NCBI RefSeq assembly: GCF_017873965.1
Contig: NZ_JAGGKT010000026.1
Coordinates: 1 to 44,940 of the forward strand
Length of the DNA: 44,940 bases
Source of the DNA: Ammoniphilus resinae
Lineage (GTDB): Bacteria; Bacillota; Bacilli; Aneurinibacillales; RAOX-1
Direction of reading: 5' to 3'
The translations under genes and the position numbers were made by a program. Under the pieces are notes generated by a model. The model saw nothing but the letters and a program-made list of their open reading frames with translations. It did no database searches and had not been told where the DNA came from. Of the stretch, positions 15,556 through 24,495 are shown piece after piece; within the stretch, counting starts at the first letter, position 1; every line of letters starts with the position of its first letter.

Positions 15556-17322
15556 CTATAAGCTATCTCCGATATTTGGGAGGCAGCAGACTCCCTGTTG
15601 TTCTAACCACTTCAACAATTGTCTTAGAACAGATTGAAAAGCCTTCGCATGGCTTGAACGGAAGTCACGGAGGATAGCGAAATGAGCATCATTTAAAAGC
15701 GTCGTCCAGAAGGTTTGATTCACTTCATCCCATGACTCAGGTGCTTCTTCACCTAAAGCATGGAAATGTTGAACGAGTATTTGTAGTCCCTTTTGGTACT
15801 TTTTTATGGTTGCATCGGATTTTCCAACCGTTTTCTCTTTATAGAATTCAACAAGGTCGGCTGCATAAAACGTATAAGCGGTCTCAGGGGTGAGACCTAT
15901 GTTTTGGTAATAAGGAATCTCATCTTGGGGAAGTACGTTTATGTGCAGTCCTTCACCTTCTACCACAGTGAAGAAACTTTCGCGTCCGTGGGGAACAAAA
16001 GGCGAATCGGCTAGCCCCAACTCCCTACGAATAGGATTTGGATTGAATGGGTGGCCGACGGATGGATATTGATCATTTGCAAAAATCATCATGCTATATT
16101 CTGCTTCTCTAAGCCATATTTCCAACTCCGCAAGGTTATTTCGTTCCACTTCCTTGTTGTCTAGCCGATTTTTCATCTGCATCAACTGTTGGGCATATAA
16201 AGGAAGCCAAGATGGAGTATCCTCACGTTCTAGCTGAACACTTGTCGTGGTGATCATGGTGTTCGCAGGGATCGGAACAACTTTTGTTCTTTGCTCCTTA
16301 TACTTTAAGATCAAAGGGAACCGATTGGCAGTTTGTATAAAAGTATCGATGATTTCTGGATATACGGTTGTTAGGGTAAGTTCCTGTTCATTTACCTCGA
16401 TGGAGGCAAGCACATTACTAACCTGAACCGCTCCAGGAAATAAACTATCTTTATACTCATACCAAGTATCGGTCCATGAAAACTGGATGTTCTTTTGATC
16501 CGCATTATCCACATAGATTCCCTGGTTTTGATCTTGTAGGAAAAGAATGGTTCGTTCGAAGTCATGAACGTGGTAAATTAAGGTGAATTCTTCCCTCCTA
16601 CCTGTCAATTCTTGTTTTGAAACAGATTCCTTTAGGGTATGTTCCATTAAATCCAAATAATGATCCTGCACCACCTCGGGGTACGATTTCCCGGTTTCTC
16701 GAATTTTGCTTTGAATCATGTCAGACAATTCGGATGCAAGCCGAGGATGATGAAAGGTAGCTACTCCATGGATACAATAATGTTCGCCGAACGGCTCTAG
16801 CAAAGCAATGAGAATCCCCCATGGGAAAGCATTTTTAAGAGATTCGCAGTAGGGTAGGAAAAAGTTTTCCTCTGTAATGAGGTCAGTAACGGTTATTCCG
16901 GTAGGTTGTGGTCCTGTGGCTTGCAGCAACTTAGGTTTTAATTGTACCCACCTGACAAGCAACTCTAGCTCATTCGGTGCTAGTTGCTGTTTACTTTGCT
17001 GGTAGAACCACTCCACTCCGCGAAGACCATTGGCAAAGCGAACATAAAAACAAAGCCAGAAATTATCATAATACTGTTTCACTCTACTAGATTTCTCATA
17101 TTGATGAACCTGCTTAAAAAGCAGACGGGCAGCCACGATCTCTTGATGGTCAAGATGGGAACGCAGAAAATCTAGCATTTTGGTCGTTAAGGAATGTTTC
17201 AAATCAAAAAAACGGTCAGTCTGGAGTTGACGCAACTCAACGATTTTTTCCTTTTTAAGACAGCATACTTTATATTTACGCCCACTCCCACAAAAGCAGG
17301 GGTCATTTCTTCCGATCATCAT
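15556..17322 (-). CDS. SEC-C zinc-motif protein with a recombinase-core-like C-terminus
   Basis: Protein of 588 residues with no known function. It begins with a SEC-C zinc motif (GRNDPCFCGSGRKYKVCC), the module found at the end of SecA and on many uncharacterised proteins. A long middle region (about 30-490) has no motif I recognise. It is rich in aromatic residues and contains HDFERTILFLQDQNQGIYVD and a Gln/Leu-rich helical segment. The last 90 residues (TVGKSDATIKKYQKGLQIL... AKAFQSVLRQLLKWLEQQGV) look like the SAM-like core-binding domain of tyrosine recombinases, but no catalytic Arg/His/Tyr domain follows. Start ATG at 17322 follows GAGG at wide spacing. It is transcribed away from the molybdenum hydroxylase genes. 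The SEC-C call is sure; the recombinase resemblance is by eye. Confidence 0.8.
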   Translation of the reverse strand: MMIGRNDPCFCGSGRKYKVCCLKKEKIVELRQLQTDRFFDLKHSLTTKMLDFLRSHLDHQEIVAARLLFKQVHQYEKSSRVKQYYDNFWLCFYVRFANGLRGVEWFYQQSKQQLAPNELELLVRWVQLKPKLLQATGPQPTGITVTDLITEENFFLPYCESLKNAFPWGILIALLEPFGEHYCIHGVATFHHPRLASELSDMIQSKIRETGKSYPEVVQDHYLDLMEHTLKESVSKQELTGRREEFTLIYHVHDFERTILFLQDQNQGIYVDNADQKNIQFSWTDTWYEYKDSLFPGAVQVSNVLASIEVNEQELTLTTVYPEIIDTFIQTANRFPLILKYKEQRTKVVPIPANTMITTTSVQLEREDTPSWLPLYAQQLMQMKNRLDNKEVERNNLAELEIWLREAEYSMMIFANDQYPSVGHPFNPNPIRRELGLADSPFVPHGRESFFTVVEGEGLHINVLPQDEIPYYQNIGLTPETAYTFYAADLVEFYKEKTVGKSDATIKKYQKGLQILVQHFHALGEEAPESWDEVNQTFWTTLLNDAHFAILRDFRSSHAKAFQSVLRQLLKWLEQQGVCCLPNIGDSL

Positions 17323-17487
17323 AGTTATAATATCCTCACTTTACTTTTTGCAGATTCTAACTCTACTTAGGGTATATTTTTGGATGGGAAAAATCAAGGA
17401 CATGCATTCAAGTTATACGAAAAATTCATTAGCATATATTTTAGGAAAGACGAAACCGAATGCCCATGACGATAAGGGGGTGCTCTC

Positions 17488-19650
17488 ATGATTGCTAAAG
17501 ATATCAGTACCTCTGTAAAGAAAAAGGATCATGACGGGAAAATATCAGGCCAACTAGCTTATATTAGTGATGTGAAAGTTGATTCGATGCTTTATGGTGT
17601 CCTGTATCGCTCGCCGATCGCCTACGGCAAGGTACGATCCATCCGGTTGCCGCCATTGCCTGAAGGGTATGAAAAGATTGGAGCAGAACACATCCCAGGG
17701 AACAATTTTGTTAAATTGTTACATAACGATCAGCCCATCTTTGCCAATGAGTGGGTCAACTATATTGGGGAGCCTATGTTCATGCTAGTTGGTCCAAAGT
17801 TAGACATTCTCTATCAATTAGTAGATGAAGTGGAAGTGGATTTTGAAGAACATCCAGCCATCTTTACCTTAGAAGAAGCGATCAAACAAAAGGATCAAAC
17901 CGGTGTTTTTGCCTATCATGAATTTGGGGAAAGTCTGGACGTAATCAAATCGATTGAAAAAAAGGCGCATCGTGTGATCGAAGAAGTGTACGAGACAGGG
18001 TATCAAGAGCATGTCTATTTAGAGCCTCAAGGCATGCTTGGGATTTATAAGGCTGATGAAATCCTTGTCAAAGGATCAATGCAGTGTCTTTATTATGTAA
18101 AAAATGCCTTGATCAGCGCCTTGGCATGTGAGGATGATGAGGTCAGGGTGATTCAAAGTCCTACTGGCGGGGGATTTGGCGGGAAAGAGGATTTCCCTTC
18201 CATGATGGCTTGCCATGTGGCCATTGCTGCGAAGGTGGTCAAGAAGCCAGTCATGCTCCTGTTTGACCGTGCGGAGGATATGGAAGTCACGACAAAGAGG
18301 CATCCAGCCAAATTTACATATCGCACCGCTATAGATGAACAAGGAAACATTCTAAGCATGAATGTGGAGGTTTTTCTAGACGGCGGAGCGAATGCAGGGT
18401 TGAGCCCTGTGGTCCTGCAGCGGGCACTATTAAACAGTTCGGGAGTCTATAAAATTCCGCATTTTCATGCGAAAGGCTATGCGTTAAAAACCAATACCGT
18501 TCCTAATGGAGCTTTTCGGGGGTTTGGCGCTCCGCAAAGCTTTGCCGCCATTGAAAGTCATCTGGGGCATATCAGCAGCATGCTCAAGCGTGATCCGATC
18601 CAATATAAACGCAACTATTTGGTGAAACAAGGCGATCCAACCATCACAAATGGAAGGTTTCGAGATCCGATTTTGTTAGAAGACATGATCCAAGATTTAC
18701 TGCAAACAGCGGACTACACAAAGAAAAAAGAAGCGTTTCGTGCCTTTAATCAACAAAATAAGCGCTTCAAAAAAGGGATCGGAGCTTCCCTATTCCTGCA
18801 TGGCTGTGGATTCACAGGCAGCGGGGAACGAGATCACATTAAAGCGGTTGTAAAATTAGAAAAAACAGAACAAGATCAGGTGCTGATCAAGGTCTCCAAT
18901 TCAGATATGGGGCAAGGTGCGTTAACCACACTGAGCAAAATTGTAGCCAAAGGGTTAGATTTGCCATACGAAGACATCTTGTTTCCTGATCCAGATACAA
19001 AGGATGTTCCGGATTCAGGTCCCACCGTGGCATCCCGGACGACGATGATTGTGGGGAAATTACTGGAGCGGGCCGCAAGCCAACTGAAAGCAGGATGGCA
19101 ATCCGGTGTTGCGCAGGAGGTAGTAGAACACTATATTCATGAAGATATGATTCCTTGGGATGAGGAAACCTTCTCGGGAGATGCTTATCCTGCGTATTCG
19201 TGGGGCGTCAATCTAATTGAAGTGGAAGTAGACATCTTGACGGGAAGCGTTCGAATAGAAAGGGTATATGGAAGCTTTGATATCGGAAGAGCAATTGATG
19301 AACGCATTGTCAAAGGCCAGATCGATGGCGGCATGGCCCAGGGAATCGCTTACGGTTTTATGGAAAAGATGACCTCTCAATTGGGCAAAATCCAACAAAA
19401 AACCATTTCAGACTACGGACCGCCAACGGCGATGGATCTGGTTCCTATTGAAAGCAAACTCTATGATAATCCTTATGCGGGTGGACCTTATGGCGCGAAA
19501 GGGGCCGGTGAATTGCCCTTAACGGGAGGCGCTCCCGCTGTGCAAGCAGCGATTGAGGATGCTTTGCAAATTCCTTTTTATCAAATCCCTGTTACGCCCG
19601 AATTGATTATTGAAAGTTTGACGAAGAAGGATGGGGATGCGCGTGATTAA
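17488..19650 (+). CDS. Molybdenum hydroxylase large subunit (xanthine dehydrogenase type)
   Basis: Molybdopterin-binding catalytic subunit, 720 residues, of a three-subunit xanthine-dehydrogenase-family enzyme. Seen in order: the N-terminal hammerhead domain (about 15-120), the cofactor loop PTGGGFGGKEDFP (near 226), DRAEDM followed by TKRHPAKFTY, GAFRGFGAPQ (near 342), SNSDMGQGALTTLSKI and the catalytic Glu at about 675 in GAKGAGELPL. By comparison with bovine xanthine oxidase, the three substrate-site residues (Glu802, Arg880 and Glu1261 equivalents) seem present, which favours purine-type substrates. CO dehydrogenase's VAYRCSFR loop is absent. AAGGGGG precedes the ATG. The gene overlaps the next one by about 14 bases. 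Hydroxylase family is certain; xanthine as substrate is likely but unproven. Confidence 0.92.
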   Translation: MIAKDISTSVKKKDHDGKISGQLAYISDVKVDSMLYGVLYRSPIAYGKVRSIRLPPLPEGYEKIGAEHIPGNNFVKLLHNDQPIFANEWVNYIGEPMFMLVGPKLDILYQLVDEVEVDFEEHPAIFTLEEAIKQKDQTGVFAYHEFGESLDVIKSIEKKAHRVIEEVYETGYQEHVYLEPQGMLGIYKADEILVKGSMQCLYYVKNALISALACEDDEVRVIQSPTGGGFGGKEDFPSMMACHVAIAAKVVKKPVMLLFDRAEDMEVTTKRHPAKFTYRTAIDEQGNILSMNVEVFLDGGANAGLSPVVLQRALLNSSGVYKIPHFHAKGYALKTNTVPNGAFRGFGAPQSFAAIESHLGHISSMLKRDPIQYKRNYLVKQGDPTITNGRFRDPILLEDMIQDLLQTADYTKKKEAFRAFNQQNKRFKKGIGASLFLHGCGFTGSGERDHIKAVVKLEKTEQDQVLIKVSNSDMGQGALTTLSKIVAKGLDLPYEDILFPDPDTKDVPDSGPTVASRTTMIVGKLLERAASQLKAGWQSGVAQEVVEHYIHEDMIPWDEETFSGDAYPAYSWGVNLIEVEVDILTGSVRIERVYGSFDIGRAIDERIVKGQIDGGMAQGIAYGFMEKMTSQLGKIQQKTISDYGPPTAMDLVPIESKLYDNPYAGGPYGAKGAGELPLTGGAPAVQAAIEDALQIPFYQIPVTPELIIESLTKKDGDARD

Positions 19651-20110
19651 ATTTCAGCTGAATGGTAGAGAAGTCGAAACCGACGCACCACCCACCGCAA
19701 GATTAATCGATGTATTACGAGACGAATTTGCTTACATCGGTTCCAAGGAAGGCTGTGGGGATGGAGAGTGTGGGGCTTGCAGTGTCTTTGTCAATACGCT
19801 TGTGCAAAATAGCTGTCTTATTCCGGTTGGTGCGATCGAAGGAGCAGAGATCATGACCATTGATGGATTTAGCCAAACGGAACTCTTTCAAATGATAAGT
19901 GAGTGCTATTCTGAAGCAGGTGCCGTACAATGTGGCTTTTGTATACCCGGAATGGTGATGGCCAGTGCAGCCCTTTTATCGAAAAATCCTCATCCCACAG
20001 AAGAAGAGATTCGCGAAGGGATCTCAGGAAATTTGTGTCGTTGTACCGGCTACAACATGATTGTGGATGCGATTGATCTCGCTGCGAAAAAGGGTGAAGG
20101 TCTATGGTAA
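19637..20110 (+). CDS. Molybdenum hydroxylase iron-sulfur subunit
   Basis: Two-cluster [2Fe-2S] subunit of about 157 residues that passes electrons from the molybdenum centre to the FAD subunit. The plant-type cluster motif is GCGDGECGACSVFVN with a fourth Cys in NSCL; the second, helical cluster is CGFCIPGM ... LCRCTGY. Length is standard for the XdhC/PucE/CoxS type. Its start overlaps the end of the large subunit gene. ATG at 19637 (after AAGG) and GTG at 19643 (after GGGG) are both reasonable, and ATG at 19631 leaves no spacer. The stop overlaps the following FAD subunit start. The three genes are translationally coupled. Confidence 0.93.
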   Translation: MRVIKFQLNGREVETDAPPTARLIDVLRDEFAYIGSKEGCGDGECGACSVFVNTLVQNSCLIPVGAIEGAEIMTIDGFSQTELFQMISECYSEAGAVQCGFCIPGMVMASAALLSKNPHPTEEEIREGISGNLCRCTGYNMIVDAIDLAAKKGEGLW

Positions 20111-20955
20111 TGGGAACCGTTCTGTCCTATCGATTGGCGAGTCTGGAAGAAACGATCGCACAACTAAGCAGAGAAGATTGCCAGATTATGGCGGGTGGTA
20201 CCGATCTCATGGTGCAGCATAAAAGCCCGATGGGGGCTCCGGCCCGATTTGATAAACCGGTTATGTTTATCGATCATTTAAAGGAACTGAAGCAGATTGA
20301 TCAGGTGAATCAGGACCTACATATAGGTGCCTGTTGTACTTATACTGAAATACTGGAACACCCCCTTATCCCAAACATCTTTAAGGTAGCCATCAAACAG
20401 ATTGCAGCGCCAGCGATTCGGAATAGAGGGACGTTAGGCGGGAATATCTGCAACGCATCCCCTGCAGGAGATACCTTGCCTTTGTTATATATCTTTAACG
20501 CTCAAATACGACTGAGATCCTCAAAAGGAGAGAGGGTTGTTGGGATTCAGGATTTTATCCTAGGACCAAGAAGAGTGGACCGTTTAAGAGAGGAAATTCT
20601 TACAGAGATCATTTTGCCTGAAATGCTAGCGGATCGCATTGTTTTTGAGAAAGTGGCGAACCGCAGAGCGGATGCCATAGCCAAAATATCATTTGCCGGT
20701 TCGATGCGTTTGGAGGGAGGCAGGGTTGGGGAGGCCCGATTTGCATTCGGTGCGGTGGGGCCAACGATCGTCCGTTCCTTGGATATTGAACAAAAATTAA
20801 AGGGTGAAGCTTTTCCATTGGATCCAAAGGTCGTGGATGGGGTTGTTGCCTATTTTGATCGCATCATTACACCAATCGATGATCATCGTTCAACGGCAGC
20901 TTATCGGAAGACAGTGGCACTCCGATTATTGCGTCATTTTCTTGAAACGATGTAG
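20104..20955 (+). CDS. Molybdenum hydroxylase FAD subunit
   Basis: FAD-binding medium subunit, 283 residues, of the vanillyl-alcohol-oxidase fold. The dinucleotide motifs are IMAGGTDLMVQHK near residue 31 and TLGGNICNASPAGDTLPLL near 116. The C-terminal domain ends around YRKTVALRLLRHFLE, as in XdhB/PucC/CoxM proteins. It overlaps the iron-sulfur gene by seven bases. The gene order here is large, small, medium, as for part of the B. subtilis pucD-pucE-pucC arrangement, but no uricase, allantoinase or purine permease gene is nearby. A hairpin follows the stop. Confidence 0.93.
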   Translation: MVMGTVLSYRLASLEETIAQLSREDCQIMAGGTDLMVQHKSPMGAPARFDKPVMFIDHLKELKQIDQVNQDLHIGACCTYTEILEHPLIPNIFKVAIKQIAAPAIRNRGTLGGNICNASPAGDTLPLLYIFNAQIRLRSSKGERVVGIQDFILGPRRVDRLREEILTEIILPEMLADRIVFEKVANRRADAIAKISFAGSMRLEGGRVGEARFAFGAVGPTIVRSLDIEQKLKGEAFPLDPKVVDGVVAYFDRIITPIDDHRSTAAYRKTVALRLLRHFLETM

Positions 20956-20965
20956 GTTCGTGTTG

Positions 20966-21002
20966 AAAAGCGCTGTTTCTCATCGGTAGAATCAGCGCTT
21001 TT
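20966..21002 (+). terminator. Hairpin after the molybdenum hydroxylase genes
   Basis: AAAAGCGCTG (20966-20975) and CAGCGCTTTT (20993-21002) are perfect arms around a 17-base loop. The run of four T is part of the stem, so termination may be partial and the next gene could be cotranscribed. Confidence 0.65.
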
Positions 21003-21032
21003 GCGACGTTGATAGGAAAGGAGGACACTACC

Positions 21033-22142
21033 TTGGAGAACCAGGCTTTGTTTAGAAAGGCTGAAGAAATCGCCCATCTCTTTCGTATATATGTCATCAA
21101 TCATTATCCAAAGATCGAAACGTCTATTTTTCTCGAATTCTGGCCCAAGCTGGTTGTATGCCGGTTTGACCGAATGCTGGTGGATGCCGGTTTCGGAGGA
21201 TTAGGCCTTGGACTTGCTGATTATTTACGTATCATTCGTCTGTTAGCACGCGGGGATAGTGCGCTAGCCTTAGCCACTCATATACATAATGTTGCCTTGA
21301 AAACCGTCAGTGAAGTGGTTAAGGAATCCCCGGGTCCCCTTCAACAACTGGTGCGAGAACCGAAACTATGGGCGTTAGCTCGATCAGAAGCCGGAAGGGA
21401 TTATCGCTATCAATTCAGCACAGAAATTACCTTCAATGATTCGGAATGGACTTTAACCGGCCAAAAGGATTTTTGTACACTAGCTGGCTTGGCTGACTAT
21501 TACTTGGTTTTTGCTCAAACCTGTCGGGAGAGTCCGTCCCTGTCTACGATTCAGTTATGTGTCGTGGACGGGAAGGATCCAAGACTCGAAGTTTTAAAAA
21601 CGAACCGGATGGATGCGATGGTCTTATCCTCTACCTCTAGTGTCTGTTTTCATGATTATTCATTGCATGCTGATGATCTAGTAGGAGAGCCGGGAGATCT
21701 CTTGAAAGTCGAGAGTCCGGATACCCTCACTTTGGGAATTACCGCCATCCAATTGGGAATCGTTGATGAAGTACTCGCCCAGTTTACTTCGAAAATGAGA
21801 AATCTGGAGCCGGAGAAGCGGGATCCGGAAAGGATTCGGTGGCTTGGAGAAATTGATATAGCATTACGTGGGACGGAACTCCTTTTGGCCGAATCGCTGC
21901 ATCATCGCCCTGGCTCGCATGCGGATGCAGGCCTCTGGTTACGACGGGCGAAAGCATCCTCTGATCTCCTGGTAAATAAGGCGACAGAAGGGGCCATACG
22001 GTACTTGGGAAGGGAAGGGATCTTATCCGAAAATAGATTTATTTACCTACGGAATAATTCTCTCGCAGGACAAGTCATGCCACCCAGCCTCTCTAAATGT
22101 TTAAGCACATTGGGTGGTCATTGGTTGGATAAATCCAATTAG
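21033..22142 (+). CDS. Acyl-CoA dehydrogenase-like flavoprotein
   Basis: Predicted FAD or FMN enzyme of 369 residues with the acyl-CoA dehydrogenase/flavin monooxygenase fold. The pattern is clear: GFGGLGLGLADYLRIIRLLARGDSALALATHIHN in the N-terminal helical domain, the beta-domain signature ARSEAG ... WTLTGQKDFCTLAGLADYYLVFAQ (family form TGxKxFxSxAxxADxxLV), and a helical C-terminal domain ending IRYLGREGILSENR. I see no clear catalytic Glu base. The start is TTG at 21033, eight bases after AAGGAGG; the TTG at 21009 would place that site inside the gene. It follows the molybdenum hydroxylase genes after a hairpin. It could be a dehydrogenase of a CoA ester or a reduced-flavin-dependent monooxygenase. 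Function is open. Confidence 0.82.
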   Translation: MENQALFRKAEEIAHLFRIYVINHYPKIETSIFLEFWPKLVVCRFDRMLVDAGFGGLGLGLADYLRIIRLLARGDSALALATHIHNVALKTVSEVVKESPGPLQQLVREPKLWALARSEAGRDYRYQFSTEITFNDSEWTLTGQKDFCTLAGLADYYLVFAQTCRESPSLSTIQLCVVDGKDPRLEVLKTNRMDAMVLSSTSSVCFHDYSLHADDLVGEPGDLLKVESPDTLTLGITAIQLGIVDEVLAQFTSKMRNLEPEKRDPERIRWLGEIDIALRGTELLLAESLHHRPGSHADAGLWLRRAKASSDLLVNKATEGAIRYLGREGILSENRFIYLRNNSLAGQVMPPSLSKCLSTLGGHWLDKSN

Positions 22143-22183
22143 GGAATGCTGACTGGAAGTACCAAAGTAAAGGGGGCTAAGAC

Positions 22184-24316
22184 TTGTCTACGCAAAAGCC
22201 ATATGATGAAGAAAAGGTACAACTAGATCGAACACTAACAACGATGAAAGAACATCTTGAAACGCTAGAAACGATGCCCAAATATGTCGGAAATAATTAT
22301 ACAGAACAGGTCTTAGAAGGAATCCGTGAGAAGAACCGAACAGATCTTCGGCGGGCGATCAGAGAGCCCTATTTTGGGAGGCTGGATTTTCAAGAAGACG
22401 GGGATAAAGAGGCTGTTCCACTTTACATCGGTAAAATCGGAGTGGCCAATCCTGTCAACGAACAGCCAATGATTATTGACTGGAGAGCTCCAGTTGCGAG
22501 CTTATTTTATTCCTTTATCGGAGGAAATGAAACCGCTTATTACGAGTCAACGGATGGAAGGATCGAAGGAAACGTCCATTTAAAGCGATATATCGTGGTT
22601 CGAAATGGAGAATTGCAACGGGTTGTTGATGATTTTGAAAAAGGCAATGAGAGGATTGCCGATGATTTTCTGCTTTACCGGCTAGGTGAAAATAAAGATA
22701 ATCGTTTGAAGGATATTGTTTCGACGATTCAAGTGGAACAAAATGAGATTATTCGAGCCCCAAGGAATACTCCGATCCTCATTCAAGGGGTGGCGGGCAG
22801 CGGGAAAACGACCGTTGCTCTGCATCGCTTGGCATACCTCATTTATCAGTATCAGGAGTCCCTTCGTGCCAAGAAAATGATCATCTTCGCACCCAATCGT
22901 TTGTTTTTAGATTATATATCGGATGTGCTTCCCGAACTTGGGGTGGGTGATATTCAACAAACGACTTTCCAAGATTGGGCGATGTCCATCCTTGAAGATG
23001 AAGTGCGTCTGAAGGATGCTCGTGAGAGCTTTGCCAAATGGTTCGAATCTGATTCGATGGTGGAAGAAGGGAAAACGAAAAGGTGGAAAGGGTCTCTCTC
23101 GTTTATGCATGTTCTTGCCCAGTATATCAAAAGTTACGAAAAGAATTGTGTGCCGACGCAAGACTTTGAAGCGTGGGAACGGAAAAAGCTGGATCAAACA
23201 ATCATAAACCGTTGGTTTACGGTGGAGTATAAACATTATCCGCTAGCCAAAAGAAGAGAGCGTATCCTCCACCGGATCAAGGCTTGGATGGATGGGGAAC
23301 TAAAGCACATTGGTGATCCAAAAGTGAAGAAGGATCGCAAGAAAAAGGCAACCCAGCAGCTGAATGCCTACCTAAAATATTGGCCGAATCATAGCGCCTT
23401 GTCTTTTTACCGCGAGCTTTTTTCCAAATTAAAGAAAAAGCAGGATATCTCCGAAGACATCCTGCGGGCGATTCCTTCTGATGTTGTTCAAGCAACAGCG
23501 GCCTCTTTAAAAAAGAAGGAAATGGAACAAGAAGACCTCGCGCCTCTCGTTTTTATTCATCAACGCTTGTATGGGGTAGACCCCAATCATCGGTATCAAC
23601 ATATTGTCATCGATGAGGCCCAGGATTATTCTCCTTTTCAATTAGCCTTGCTGAAAAACCTGACCGAGCAGCAATCCCTAACGATTTTAGGGGACCTTTC
23701 GCAATCGATTTATGCGTATCAGGGGATCAAGGACTGGGATGAATGTAAAGGGATATTTGATAAATCAAAGCTCCAGTATTTTGAGTTGACGAAAAGCTAC
23801 CGCTCGACATGGGAGATTATCCGCTTTGCCAACGAGGTCATCTCGCAGGCCCATTTATCCATCCAATTAGCAGATCCCGTTTTCCGCAGTGGAGAAAAGA
23901 TCAAGTTGGTACAGGTAAGTGAGGAAAACAGGATCTTATCCATTGTAAAAGCGGTGCAGCTGCTGCAAGAAAAGCGGATGAACACGATCGCCCTGCTGGG
24001 GCGGACTGAAGCAGAGTGTGAGGCCTTATTTATGGCTCTCAAAGCGAAGGGAATTCCCGTTTCATTGGTTCAAGCGGAGCAAGAAAATTATGCAGGTGGT
24101 ATTTCCATCATGCCTGTCTACATGTCGAAAGGCCTAGAGTTTGATGCCGTATTACTGCTGGATGTCAATGATCAAGCGTACAGGAAGACGGTCCAGGATG
24201 CCAAGCTTTTGTACGTCGGTTGTACGAGAGCGCTTCATGAATTATGGCTGTTCCATGGAAAAACCCCTTCGCCACTTCTTGAAGGAATAGATGAAGAGTT
24301 GGTTATGAAAGTATGA
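22184..24316 (+). CDS. helD: RNA-polymerase-associated helicase HelD
   Basis: Superfamily 1 (UvrD/Rep-like) ATPase of 710 residues that in Bacillus and mycobacteria binds RNA polymerase, removes nucleic acid from it and recycles it. The N-terminal coiled coil (about 1-60, the arm that enters the secondary channel) precedes a globular part with IIDWRAPVASLFYSF. Walker A is GVAGSGKTT (202-209), Walker B/motif II VIDEAQDYSPFQ, motif III LGDLSQSIYAYQG, motif IV KSYRSTWEI and motif V/VI VYMSKGLEFDAVLLLDV ... LLYVGCTRA. The length is a little below that of B. subtilis HelD. The start is TTG at 22184 after AAAGGGGG. Some HelD types give rifamycin tolerance, which cannot be told from sequence here. 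Confidence 0.93.
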   Translation: MSTQKPYDEEKVQLDRTLTTMKEHLETLETMPKYVGNNYTEQVLEGIREKNRTDLRRAIREPYFGRLDFQEDGDKEAVPLYIGKIGVANPVNEQPMIIDWRAPVASLFYSFIGGNETAYYESTDGRIEGNVHLKRYIVVRNGELQRVVDDFEKGNERIADDFLLYRLGENKDNRLKDIVSTIQVEQNEIIRAPRNTPILIQGVAGSGKTTVALHRLAYLIYQYQESLRAKKMIIFAPNRLFLDYISDVLPELGVGDIQQTTFQDWAMSILEDEVRLKDARESFAKWFESDSMVEEGKTKRWKGSLSFMHVLAQYIKSYEKNCVPTQDFEAWERKKLDQTIINRWFTVEYKHYPLAKRRERILHRIKAWMDGELKHIGDPKVKKDRKKKATQQLNAYLKYWPNHSALSFYRELFSKLKKKQDISEDILRAIPSDVVQATAASLKKKEMEQEDLAPLVFIHQRLYGVDPNHRYQHIVIDEAQDYSPFQLALLKNLTEQQSLTILGDLSQSIYAYQGIKDWDECKGIFDKSKLQYFELTKSYRSTWEIIRFANEVISQAHLSIQLADPVFRSGEKIKLVQVSEENRILSIVKAVQLLQEKRMNTIALLGRTEAECEALFMALKAKGIPVSLVQAEQENYAGGISIMPVYMSKGLEFDAVLLLDVNDQAYRKTVQDAKLLYVGCTRALHELWLFHGKTPSPLLEGIDEELVMKV

Positions 24317-24495
24317 ATGAACTGGGGCAATGGAATAAAAGAAACATCGTCAAGGTATTGGTGGGGGAAATACTGGGTTACGCTATGCGGGGTGTCCCGG
24401 TCATCACCCCCTTCCGATATCATCAACAACTTGACAAAAAGGCTGATATCTATATGAATTTGGTTTTTGAAAAAAATCTTTATTTCAATGGTTAA
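24313..24495 (+). CDS. Possible small protein coupled to helD
   Basis: A 60-codon frame whose ATG overlaps the helD stop (ATGA at 24313-24316). It would encode a mixed polar/hydrophobic peptide with NIVKVLVGEILGYAMRG as its only hydrophobic stretch. I do not recognise it and there is no separate ribosome binding site, so translation would depend on termination of helD. The overlap is the only support; it may be chance. Confidence 0.3.
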   Translation: MNELGQWNKRNIVKVLVGEILGYAMRGVPVITPFRYHQQLDKKADIYMNLVFEKNLYFNG

